DNA of 46,053 bases from UBA5738 sp049641805. GTDB lineage: Bacteria; Patescibacteriota; Minisyncoccia; Minisyncoccales; UBA5738. The notes under the pieces are model-generated. The model was not told the origin of the DNA, searched no databases, and saw only the letters and a program-made list of their open reading frames with translations. The stretch covers positions 1-46,053 of the forward strand of contig JBARNX010000070.1 of assembly GCA_049641805.1 (NCBI GenBank), in the 5' to 3' direction. The translations under genes were made by a program, and so were the position numbers. Of the stretch, positions 1 through 7,142 are shown one piece after another. How positions within the stretch are numbered: the stretch's first letter is position 1; each line of letters begins with the position of its first letter.

Positions 1-1043
1 GTTAAAACCTTATTATTCCATTTGAATTCGTAACCAAAAAGCTTCCCCTCTCTTTCCTCCACAAAGTCAACCTCTTTTTGGTCCCATGTCCGCCAAAAAT
101 AATTATTCGAAAAAACTTCCCGGTAAGAATTTCTTTTGAGCCGCTCGGAAACCATGAAATTCTCCCATAACGCGCCGACATCGTCGCGTAAATTCAAATC
201 ATTGAAATTTGAAATCACCGCGTTGCGCACGCCATTGTCATAGAAATAATATTTGCTCTTTTTGGTGATTTCTTTGCGCAAATTGCGGCTGTAACCGCGC
301 AAATTATAAAGTACAAACGATTTTTCAAACAAATCCAAATAGCGAGCCACGGTTTTATAGTCGATTCCCAATTGATTCCCCAGTTCCGACAAAGAAACCT
401 CGCCGCCAACTTGGAACGCCACCAAGCGCAAAAGATCCAAAAGCATTTTCGATCCCTTGACTTGTTCAATTTCCAAAATATCTTTCAGCAAATAGGAATT
501 GACGATTTCGGCCAAAACCTTGGCGCGATCCTTATTGCTGGTTGCGACAACCACTTCGGGGTAACCGCCAAAAATCAAGGATTGAGCCAACTCGTTTTTC
601 AGATCAAATCTATTCTTGATTCTTCCCAATTCCAGTTGAGCCACCGGATAAAGAGTGACCGTGGTTTTCCGTCCGGTAAGAGGTTCGCCCACTTGGCCGG
701 ACAGCTCAAACGACGACGAACCGGTGGCAATGATTTTTAAATTCGGAATTTGATCAGCTAAAATTTTCAATCCGAAACCCACATTCGGAATCCGCTGCGC
801 CTCATCAATCGCGATCAATTCATAATCCGCAGCGTAATTTTTCAAAATGTCAAAATCCTGCGACGCCAAAATTTCCCGCGTTTTAATGTTGTCGCCGGAA
901 TCGAGCCTGTATTTCAATTTGCAACCCGACAAAAAATTATTAAGCAAAGTGGTTTTACCCACGCGCCGCGGCCCGTAAATCACCAAAACCTTGTTCGGCT
1001 TCAAATACTTTCCCAAATCATCATAAAAACGAGGGATTGTCAT
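1..1043 (-). CDS. AAA ATPase with DUF4143-type C-terminus (3' end outside window)
   Basis: I translated this stretch by hand. An ATG at 1043 opens a frame with no stop through 347 codons to the window edge, so the gene is partial but not visibly broken. Near the N-terminus is a P-loop (VIYGPRRVGKTTLLNNF), then a Walker B-like segment (LIAIDEAQRIPNVG) and a sensor-like stretch (KIIATGSSSFELSG). The distal part carries the helix-turn-helix-like LSELGNQLGIDYKTVARYL and a nuclease-like end (FWRTWDQKEVDFVEERKG). This order is typical of the AAA_14/DUF4143 family, which is abundant in Patescibacteria and archaea and often likened to toxin-antitoxin or mobile-element ATPases; its biochemical role is mostly unknown. 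An extended -10 promoter and a duplicated hairpin lie just upstream. Confidence 0.88.
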   Translation of the reverse strand, partial: MTIPRFYDDLGKYLKPNKVLVIYGPRRVGKTTLLNNFLSGCKLKYRLDSGDNIKTREILASQDFDILKNYAADYELIAIDEAQRIPNVGFGLKILADQIPNLKIIATGSSSFELSGQVGEPLTGRKTTVTLYPVAQLELGRIKNRFDLKNELAQSLIFGGYPEVVVATSNKDRAKVLAEIVNSYLLKDILEIEQVKGSKMLLDLLRLVAFQVGGEVSLSELGNQLGIDYKTVARYLDLFEKSFVLYNLRGYSRNLRKEITKKSKYYFYDNGVRNAVISNFNDLNLRDDVGALWENFMVSERLKRNSYREVFSNNYFWRTWDQKEVDFVEEREGKLFGYEFKWNNKVL

Positions 1044-1072
1044 AAATTTAGCAAAACTTAATTTATGCCATT

Positions 1073-1101
1073 ATTATACCAAAATCCTCGAAATAAGCAA
1101 A
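1073..1101 (-). promoter_or_regulatory. Extended -10 promoter of the AAA/DUF4143 gene
   Basis: On the minus strand TATAAT (1073-1078) is preceded by TGG, an extended -10 element. TTTGCT (1096-1101) sits 17 bp further upstream. Transcription would start about 25 bases before the ATG at 1043. The -35-like element lies inside the tandem hairpin repeat, so that repeat could act as an operator. The same arrangement precedes tRNA-Arg. Confidence 0.55.
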
Positions 1102-1151
1102 TTTTGAGGATTTTGGCTCCTCGAAATAAGCAAATTTTGAGGATTTTGGCT
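1086..1151. repeat. Perfect 33-bp tandem duplication containing a hairpin
   Basis: Two identical 33-bp units lie head to tail (1086-1118 and 1119-1151). Each unit holds an inverted repeat: AAAATCCTC at 1081-1089 pairs with GAGGATTTT at 1106-1114. The array is directly upstream of, and partly inside, the promoter of the AAA/DUF4143 gene. It could be an operator or simply a repeat expansion. Confidence 0.85.
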
Positions 1152-1224
1152 GAAAATCGCATTACTGGCCTGGCTGGTAAAAAGAGAAATCGAAGGCACT
1201 GTTTCACCGAGGGTGCTCAACCAA

Positions 1225-1277
1225 CGGATACCAAAGGTCAATCCTCGGCTTGTGAGAGGTTTGACTTTTGGTATCCG
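1225..1277. repeat. 22-bp imperfect inverted repeat (GAGGTC palindrome family)
   Basis: Arms 1225-1246 and 1256-1277 match at 20 of 22 positions around a 9-base loop. The arms hold the core GGTCAATCCTC / GAGGTTTGAC, also seen in the next repeat and at 43415-43454. It lies in a gene-free stretch. Confidence 0.75.
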
Positions 1278-1291
1278 CGCCATCCATTGCC

Positions 1292-1354
1292 GCGAATTTG
1301 TTGAGGATTGACCTCAAAATACAAATTCCCGAGGTCAAACCTCAACAAATTCGC
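1292..1354. repeat. 24-bp near-perfect inverted repeat (GAGGTC palindrome family)
   Basis: Arms 1292-1315 and 1331-1354 match at 23 of 24 positions around a 15-base loop. Each arm itself holds a smaller palindrome of the form GAGGTCAAACCTC. I see no gene between here and the small ORF at 1457. Confidence 0.8.
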
Positions 1355-1421
1355 TCCCCGGCGAGGGGCTGAACTTCAATCCGATGTAAATCCTGCGATA
1401 GCCAAAAAATACATAATGGCA

Positions 1422-1458
1422 AAAATAAAAGCATGGAACCGCTTCGGTTCAATGCTTT
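1422..1458 (-). terminator. Rho-independent terminator of the 63-aa gene
   Basis: Read on the minus strand, AAAGCATTGAACC pairs with GGTTCCATGCTTT across a 5-base loop, with one mismatch, and a TATTTTT run follows. The hairpin (1428-1458) overlaps the stop codon of the small gene. Confidence 0.65.
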
Positions 1459-1648
1459 AGTATGGGCCGAAATAAAACTCGCCCATACCGCCATCTTCTG
1501 TTGGGTATTTTACCAACAAATAGACGGTGCACAACTCTTCCTCTTGAAAAAACAAGCATTCCTTCTCCCTCATCTTGCTTTTCGGAATAGGATATATATA
1601 CATCCTATTCTTAACCAGGAACCTAAACGCTTTTGTTTCGCTTATCAT
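1457..1648 (-). CDS. Small protein of 63 aa, unknown function
   Basis: I do not recognise a family. The frame is credible because it has its own expression signals: a promoter (TTGACA, 17 bp, TTAAAT) at 1734-1762, a good Shine-Dalgarno (GAGAGGTGAT, 1654-1663) 5 bases before the ATG at 1648, and a terminator hairpin at its stop. Such a ribosome-binding site is rare in this window. The product is mixed charged and aromatic, with EKECLFFQEEELCTVYLLV in the middle and FYFGPY at the end. It has no signal peptide or clear membrane helix and two cysteines. An internal hairpin lies near 1583-1612. It could instead be a regulatory RNA carrying a leader peptide. Confidence 0.55.
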   Translation of the reverse strand: MISETKAFRFLVKNRMYIYPIPKSKMREKECLFFQEEELCTVYLLVKYPTEDGGMGEFYFGPY

Positions 1649-1733
1649 TCATAATCACCTCTCAGTTTTAGAAATTTTTAATTTTGAATTTTTAACTACA
1701 AGAATGTAAAGGTGGTGGTTTTGTGCTGATGTT

Positions 1734-1762
1734 ATTTAAGCATACTTATTAATTTATGTCAA
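1734..1762 (-). promoter_or_regulatory. Promoter of the 63-aa gene
   Basis: Minus strand: TTGACA at 1757-1762, 17-bp spacer, TTAAAT at 1734-1739. The leader to the ATG at 1648 would be about 80 bases. A divergent TATAAT on the plus strand (1787-1792) may serve ruvC, but its -35 is poor. Confidence 0.6.
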
Positions 1763-1857
1763 GATGGCTATCCCATCCCATAAGCGTATAATGAAGTTAC
1801 TTTGAGTTTCTTCTTTGTTTGAATTATTCATAAATCTTAAATCATAAATCTTTATTC

Positions 1858-2343
1858 ATGCTTATTTTAGGTATTGATCCCGGCTTGGCCACCACCGGCT
1901 TTGGGCTGGTGTGCCCGATTAAAAACAACGAATCCAAACTCAAGTGCGTGGCTTACGGAACCATTGATACCACGCCGGATATGATTTTGCCCGAGCGGTT
2001 GAAAAAGATACATAATGATTTGGCGCGGGTGATCGCGCAATACCAGCCGCAGGCTTTGGCCATGGAAAATGTTTTCTTTTTCAAAAACGCCAAAACCATT
2101 GTGCCGGTCTGCCAGGCGCAAGGCGTGATCCTTTTGGCCGCGGCCAAAAAACACTTGCCGGTCTACCGCTACACCCCCATCGAGGTCAAAATGACTATCA
2201 CCGGATTCGTGAAAAGCGACAAAAAAGATGTCCAGCGCGAGATCCGCAAAATTTTGCGGCTGGAAGAAATTCCCAAGCCCGACGACGCGGCCGACGCGCT
2301 CTCGATCGCGTCCACATATTTGATTCGAAGTCTGAATCTTTAA
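1858..2343 (+). CDS. ruvC: Holliday junction resolvase RuvC
   Basis: RuvC is the dimeric endonuclease that cuts four-way junctions after RuvAB branch migration in recombinational repair. The 161-aa product has the usual family length. The four acidic metal ligands of the RNase H-like fold are present: D7 in LGIDPGLATTGFG, E70 in LAMENVFFF, and D143 and D146 in PDDAADALSIA. The ATG at 1858 gives the canonical N-terminus; I see no Shine-Dalgarno. ruvA and ruvB are not in the window, so the gene stands alone and is convergent with tyrS. A TATAAT at 1787-1792 may be its promoter. Two strong hairpins follow. Confidence 0.95.
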   Translation: MLILGIDPGLATTGFGLVCPIKNNESKLKCVAYGTIDTTPDMILPERLKKIHNDLARVIAQYQPQALAMENVFFFKNAKTIVPVCQAQGVILLAAAKKHLPVYRYTPIEVKMTITGFVKSDKKDVQREIRKILRLEEIPKPDDAADALSIASTYLIRSLNL

Positions 2344-2354
2344 TTTCAAATATC

Positions 2355-2399
2355 GAAATGAAACCCTGTTGAAATCAAATTTCAACAGGGTTTCATTTC
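2355..2399 (+). terminator. Long hairpin after ruvC
   Basis: A perfect 21-bp stem (2355-2375 with 2379-2399) closes a 3-base loop just after the ruvC stop. The T tract is weak, so it may be a terminator or a member of the intergenic palindromes. Confidence 0.6.
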
Positions 2400-2412
2400 C
2401 AAATTCCAAAGA

Positions 2413-2445
2413 AAAATCTGTTGAAATTTGATTTCAACAGATTTT
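2413..2445. terminator. Second hairpin between ruvC and tyrS
   Basis: A perfect 15-bp stem (2413-2427 with 2431-2445) has a 3-base loop and A and T tracts on its two sides, so it can end transcription from either direction. Its core CTGTTGAAAT is shared with the preceding hairpin, which suggests duplication of one element. Confidence 0.6.
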
Positions 2446-2465
2446 CCAATAAGATATTAACAAAG

Positions 2466-2486
2466 TTATCAACAGGGTTGTCCACA
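2466..2486. other. Two DnaA-box-like nonamers away from the origin
   Basis: TTATCAACA (2466-2474) and TTGTCCACA (2478-2486) each differ by one base from the consensus TTATCCACA. They lie in the same orientation, 12 bp apart start to start, between the hairpins and the tyrS stop, about 4.5 kb from dnaN. Confidence 0.45.
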
Positions 2487-2494
2487 GTCACCGC

Positions 2495-3694
2495 CTATGC
2501 CACTTTAAAGAATTTTGATTTGCCAACTTGGACAACCATACCCGGCTTGATCTCAATTGTTTCTTTCCAGTTGTTTTTTATTTGGCTGTCGATTTTAACC
2601 CCGTTTTGTTCGGCCAAGCGCCGCGCTTGGCCTTTTGATTTTGCCGCGCCTAAGACCACCAGTAAATCCGGGAGATCAAGCGTTTTTTCTTTTATCGCAA
2701 TCGTTGGAATATCGGTTGGCAATTTTCCTTTTTGGGTAATATTTACAAATTCCTCTTCCGCGGCTTTGGACGGCTCCACACCTTTGTAAATTTCAACAAC
2801 CCTCTTAGCCATAATCATTTTTGCGTCTTTTGGGTGTTTTTTCCCAGATTCAATTTCTTTTTTTAATTCCTGTATTTCATCCTGTGGCGCATCCGTAAGT
2901 AAAGTCAAATATTCCCATATCTGCAAGTCCTGCACCGCCATCAATTGCTCGTACATTTTTACCGGCGCCTCATCAATTTTAATATAATTGCCCACTGACT
3001 TGCTCATCTTTTTGGCGCCGTCAGTACCGATCAATAACGGCACGGTCATCACATCTTGTTCGGGACGGCCGAATGCTCTCTGAACTTTGCGGCCGAACAG
3101 CAAATTAAGCCGCTGGTCATAGCCGCCCAATTCGATATCGGCATCAACCGCCACCGAATCATAGCCCTGCAACAACGGATACAAAAGCTCCAGCATACTC
3201 ACATCCAAACCTTCTTTCAAGCGCTTTTGGAAATCTTCGCGCTCAATCAGGCGCGCCACGGTGAAACGGCCCGCCAAATCCATTAAAAATGACATCGGTT
3301 TTTGTCCGAACCATTCCCGATTGTAATGTATTTCGGCTTTATCAATATCAATCACCTTGGAGGCTTGCCGGATATAATCTTTCATGTTATCCCGAATTTG
3401 CGCCTCGGTCAGGGCGGGCCGCGAAGTCGTCCGGCCCGAAGGGTCGCCGATCAGCGAAGTGAAATCGCCGATTATTAATATCGCTTGATGGCCGATATCT
3501 TGAAATTGGCGCAATTTGCGCAGAGCAACGCAATGGCCAAGATGAATATCGGCCGCGGTGGGATCAATGCCGAATTTAACGCGCAACCGTTTTCCCGAGG
3601 AAAGTTTTTTGGCCAGAGAATCTTTATCGATCGCCTCTTCCACTCCGCGTTCCAATATTTCTTTGATTTTTCGCGAATCGGTATTTATATCCAT
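2495..3694 (-). CDS. tyrS: Tyrosyl-tRNA synthetase
   Basis: This cytosolic class I synthetase charges tRNA-Tyr. The 399-aa protein shows FGIDPTAADIHLGH, where residues 51-54 are the HIGH signature, GDPSGR near 84-89, the tyrosine and tRNA site region with GYDQRLNLLFGRKVQ, and KMSKS at 229-233. The C-terminal 60 residues match an S4 RNA-binding domain (LVVLGAAKSKGQARRLAEQNGV). HLGH with the extended FGIDPTA motif points to the TyrZ-like bacterial subtype. The start at 3694 gives a normal N-terminus. It is divergent from the penicillin-binding protein gene across 62 AT-rich bases and converges on ruvC. I see no T-box leader upstream. Confidence 0.95.
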   Translation of the reverse strand: MDINTDSRKIKEILERGVEEAIDKDSLAKKLSSGKRLRVKFGIDPTAADIHLGHCVALRKLRQFQDIGHQAILIIGDFTSLIGDPSGRTTSRPALTEAQIRDNMKDYIRQASKVIDIDKAEIHYNREWFGQKPMSFLMDLAGRFTVARLIEREDFQKRLKEGLDVSMLELLYPLLQGYDSVAVDADIELGGYDQRLNLLFGRKVQRAFGRPEQDVMTVPLLIGTDGAKKMSKSVGNYIKIDEAPVKMYEQLMAVQDLQIWEYLTLLTDAPQDEIQELKKEIESGKKHPKDAKMIMAKRVVEIYKGVEPSKAAEEEFVNITQKGKLPTDIPTIAIKEKTLDLPDLLVVLGAAKSKGQARRLAEQNGVKIDSQIKNNWKETIEIKPGMVVQVGKSKFFKVA

Positions 3695-3756
3695 ACGATT
3701 TCATTTTACAATAAAATATTGTTTTAATATATAACTTTTAAATAATTCCAAACAAA

Positions 3757-5712
3757 ATGTCAAAATTTAAATTTCCATCGTTTTTGCGGTTTGGGAAAAA
3801 ACCGGGTATTTTCGCCAAAACCGGTTCTGTGTTCGCCCGGTTCTTGGGCGCGCTGGCGGTATTGTTTTTGGCCGCGATAACTCTTGCCGGAATGCTTTTT
3901 ATTTATTACACCCGCGATCTGCCGCGGCCGGAAAAATTTTCGGAAAAAACCACCGCCCAATCAACCAAAATATACGACCGCACCGGCACCATCCTGCTGT
4001 ATGAAATATACGGCGAAGCCAAGCGCGATTGGATATCGTTTGACCAAATCCCCGACTCGGTCAAAAAAATGGCCGTGGCCGCCGAAGACAAAAATTTTTA
4101 CAAAAACAACATCGGCATCGACATCGAAGGCATCGCTCGTTCGTTTTTAAATTATTTCAAAACCAAAAAAATCAATATGGGCGGATCAACCATCGCCCAG
4201 CAACTGATCCGTTCAACCTTCCTCACCAACGAAAAAACCGCGGAAAGAAAAATCCGGGAAATCGCCATGGCGATCGAATTGACGCGGCGCTACGAAAAGG
4301 ACCAAATATTGGAATGGTATTTAAACCAAGTTCCTTTCGGCCAAAACACTTACGGCATTGGCGCGGCAAGCATAAATTATTTCAACAAACCGCTCTCGGA
4401 TATCAGTCTGGCCGAACAAGCCACATTGATTTCGTTAATCCAACTACCGTCATATTACCCCACTCATTTTGACGAATTAATGAACCGTAAAAATTATGTT
4501 TTAAACCGTATGGTTGAAGACGGTTATTTGTCCGGCCAAGACGCCGATACCGCAAAATCATTCGAGGTCAAGTTTGTGGAAAAGAAAAACGAAATCAAAG
4601 CTCCTTATTTCACCCTCTGGGTAAAAAAACAACTCGAAGAACAATACGGAAAACAATTTTTGGAAGAAAACGGCTTAACCGTGCACACTTCGCTGGATTG
4701 GAATATGCAACAAACCGCCGAACAGGTCGTGCGCGACGGGGTTAAAAAAAACGCGGCGTATTACGCCTACAATGCCGCGCTGGTGGCGCTCGACCCCAAA
4801 ACCGGGCAAGTGTTGGCGATGACCGTGGGCAGCGGCGATTATTACGACGACCCCTACCCGGAAGGATGTATCGCGGGAAAAAACTGTCTGCTCGACCCGC
4901 AATACAATGTCGCGGTAATGCCTCCCGGACGCCAGCCGGGATCGTCGTTCAAACCGTTTGTTTACGCCACCGCATTTGAAAAGGGTTATTCGGACACCAC
5001 TATCGTCAACGATACGCCGACATGTTTTGGAAAATGGGGCGGCAAAGAATATTGTCCGCAAAATTATACCGGAACTTTCCACGGCGCGGTTACTTTGCGC
5101 AGCGCTCTGGCCGGATCGCTCAATATCCCCGCGGTTAAGGTGTTAAACTCGCTCGCGGGGTTAAACGACAGTATTACCAAAGCCAAAGAAATGGGCATAT
5201 CAACACTCAACAATCCTTCGTCTTTTTACGGCCTCTCGCTGGTCTTGGGAGGCGGCGAAGTCACATTGTTGGATATGGTGTCGGCTTATGGGGTCTTTGC
5301 CACCCAGGGTTATCGTATGCCCGCAACCGCGATCGTGAAAATCACCGATAATAAAGGGTTCGCGATTTACGAAAATAACAAAACTCCGCAAAAAATTCTA
5401 AGCGCCCGCAGCGCCAATTTAATAAGCAGTATTCTTTCGGACAATGCCGCGCGCACGCCGATTTTTGGCGCCAATTCGCCGCTTTACTTCCCCGAATACA
5501 ATGTCGCGGTTAAAACCGGAACTACCAGTGATTATAAAGACGGTTGGATTATCGGCTACACTCCATCGCTGGCCGCCGGCCTCTGGGCGGGCAACAGCGA
5601 CAACGAACCCATAAAAAAAGAACCTGGTTCGGTGGTTGCCGGACCGGTATTCCACTCGTTTATGGATAAGGTTTTGCCCGGATACCCTCGCGAATCATTC
5701 CCGGCGCCATAA
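3757..5712 (+). CDS. Class A penicillin-binding protein (glycosyltransferase-transpeptidase)
   Basis: This bifunctional enzyme polymerises glycan strands from lipid II and cross-links their peptides at the outer face of the membrane. Of 651 residues, about 28-50 form one membrane anchor. The GT51 domain (about 80-260) contains EDKNFY with catalytic E110, GGSTIAQQ (142-149), RKIREIAMAIELTRRY and QVPFGQNTYG. The transpeptidase domain (about 335-640) has SSFK with nucleophile S396 and K399, SLN at 454-456 and KTGTT at 586-590, so every active-site motif is intact. It is PBP1A/PonA-like but lacks long C-terminal extensions. It shows that the organism makes its own cross-linked peptidoglycan. It shares a bidirectional terminator with dnaN. 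Confidence 0.94.
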   Translation: MSKFKFPSFLRFGKKPGIFAKTGSVFARFLGALAVLFLAAITLAGMLFIYYTRDLPRPEKFSEKTTAQSTKIYDRTGTILLYEIYGEAKRDWISFDQIPDSVKKMAVAAEDKNFYKNNIGIDIEGIARSFLNYFKTKKINMGGSTIAQQLIRSTFLTNEKTAERKIREIAMAIELTRRYEKDQILEWYLNQVPFGQNTYGIGAASINYFNKPLSDISLAEQATLISLIQLPSYYPTHFDELMNRKNYVLNRMVEDGYLSGQDADTAKSFEVKFVEKKNEIKAPYFTLWVKKQLEEQYGKQFLEENGLTVHTSLDWNMQQTAEQVVRDGVKKNAAYYAYNAALVALDPKTGQVLAMTVGSGDYYDDPYPEGCIAGKNCLLDPQYNVAVMPPGRQPGSSFKPFVYATAFEKGYSDTTIVNDTPTCFGKWGGKEYCPQNYTGTFHGAVTLRSALAGSLNIPAVKVLNSLAGLNDSITKAKEMGISTLNNPSSFYGLSLVLGGGEVTLLDMVSAYGVFATQGYRMPATAIVKITDNKGFAIYENNKTPQKILSARSANLISSILSDNAARTPIFGANSPLYFPEYNVAVKTGTTSDYKDGWIIGYTPSLAAGLWAGNSDNEPIKKEPGSVVAGPVFHSFMDKVLPGYPRESFPAP

Positions 5713-5753
5713 CCGACAAAAAAACTCCTCTAAATAAGGAGTTTTTTTGTCGG
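5713..5753. terminator. Bidirectional terminator between the PBP gene and dnaN
   Basis: A perfect 17-bp inverted repeat (5713-5729 with 5737-5753) has a GC-containing top and A7/T7 tracts. It begins one base after the PBP stop and ends just before the dnaN stop, so it serves both convergent genes. Confidence 0.9.
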
Positions 5754-5756
5754 CGG

Positions 5757-6896
5757 TTAATAATTTTTCTTGATCGGCATTAAAATATAAATAAAACTTG
5801 GATCGTCGGCGGGTTTTAAAACTCCGGGGCCGTCTTCGTTTGAAAACTCAAAAACGCATTTATCGTTTTTTATCGAATTTAACCCGTCTTCCAAAAAGCG
5901 GCAATTAAAAGTGATTGAAATGTTTTTCCCCGCCGCGCTGTCCAATTTCATTTCACTGTCATAAGCGCCCAAATCCGACGACTTGCTGGAAATCGCCATC
6001 ACCGCTTCTTTTTCGCTTATCTTCACGCTTATCTCATTGTTTTTTCCCGCAAAAAGCGATGCTGATTTTAAATGGTTTAATAATTCTTTTTTTGAAAAAA
6101 CAATACTCGCCACAAAAGAAACCGGGATAATCGCCTGATAATCCGGAAATTCTCCCTCGACCAGCCGGCTGATAAATTGGATATGAGGCTGATTTATATC
6201 GTCATCCGGCGACAAATCAATGGTTATTTGGTTGTTTGTGAAAAATATATTTATATTTTTTTGTTTATCGCCAAATATTGAAATTATTTCTTTCACCGCC
6301 CGCAACGGAAGAATTATTGATTTGTCTTTGGATAATGTTTGTTGTTTTTGCCCGATAAGGGTTTTCTCTCCCAAACGAAAACTGTCAGTGGCGACAATTT
6401 TAATTTCGTTTTTGGTAAAACCCAAATAAACACCCGTAATCTCGGGTTTAACCGAAGAAGAACTGGTAAAATTCACCACCTGCAATAACGCCTGGCATAA
6501 AATATCGGCGCGGATTATAAGTTGTTCTCCTTCGGTATTAACCGGTAATAACGGAAAATCATCCGCGGATAATCCGTTTAAATTTGATTTTCGGCAATCA
6601 TTGATAATCGCAACTGAATTTCCTTTTGTTTCAATAACAACCGATCCGCCCGGAAAAGACCTAATCAATCCTGAAAATGTTTGCGCCGGCAAAACCACAC
6701 TTCCATCCTCTTCGGTTTTTGAAGATAGTTTCCATGATATTCCGGTTTCCAAATTGGTCGCGACCGCGATTAAGGAATTTTTTTCGGCCCTTAATAAGAT
6801 ATTTCCCAATATCGGCAGGGTTATATCTTTCCCGGTGATTTTTTCCACTTGAGTTACGGCTAGTTGAAGTTTTTCTTGCAAGGTTTTAGTTTTCAT
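5757..6896 (-). CDS. dnaN: DNA polymerase III sliding clamp, beta subunit
   Basis: The beta clamp is a ring-shaped dimer that tethers the replicative polymerase to DNA. The 379-aa length fits the family's three repeated domains. Recognisable segments include the N-terminal LQEKLQLAVTQVEKIT, the LPILGNILLRAEKN segment, EITGVYLGF followed by KIVATDSFRLG in the second domain, and the C-terminal end YILMPIKKNY. The ATG at 6896 follows an AT-rich stretch without a Shine-Dalgarno. It lies downstream of dnaA in the same orientation across a 246-base gap carrying DnaA boxes, the usual dnaA-dnaN order at bacterial origins. Confidence 0.96.
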   Translation of the reverse strand: MKTKTLQEKLQLAVTQVEKITGKDITLPILGNILLRAEKNSLIAVATNLETGISWKLSSKTEEDGSVVLPAQTFSGLIRSFPGGSVVIETKGNSVAIINDCRKSNLNGLSADDFPLLPVNTEGEQLIIRADILCQALLQVVNFTSSSSVKPEITGVYLGFTKNEIKIVATDSFRLGEKTLIGQKQQTLSKDKSIILPLRAVKEIISIFGDKQKNINIFFTNNQITIDLSPDDDINQPHIQFISRLVEGEFPDYQAIIPVSFVASIVFSKKELLNHLKSASLFAGKNNEISVKISEKEAVMAISSKSSDLGAYDSEMKLDSAAGKNISITFNCRFLEDGLNSIKNDKCVFEFSNEDGPGVLKPADDPSFIYILMPIKKNY

Positions 6897-7142
6897 TTTA
6901 AGTAATTTATTAATAGTATTTATTAAAATTTAATAAATTTATTTATTAGTATTATTATTGGTTGTGTAAAACTTATATTTAAGAATAATTTACCTTTGAA
7001 TAAATTGTGGATAAGTTGGGTTGTTTATGTGGTGATCTTGTTGTTGATAAATGACGGTAATTTTTATGGCGCGGCAATCCACAATTATTGAAGTTTTTAT
7101 TAGTATTGTTTTACCCGACAATATTAACAATTTATCAACATA
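6897..7142. other. oriC: Candidate oriC segment between dnaA and dnaN
   Basis: This 246-base AT-rich gap contains a perfect DnaA box in reverse (TGTGGATAA, 7006-7014), TGTTGATAA at 7042-7050, TTATCAACA at 7132-7140 and a weaker CAATCCACA at 7075-7083. Long A/T runs at 6897-6960 could be the unwinding element. No coding frame is evident. Confidence 0.65.

Noticed and set aside
1867..2409. 180-codon minus-strand frame over ruvC
   Set aside because: It is antisense to the intact ruvC with all catalytic residues; no signals of its own.
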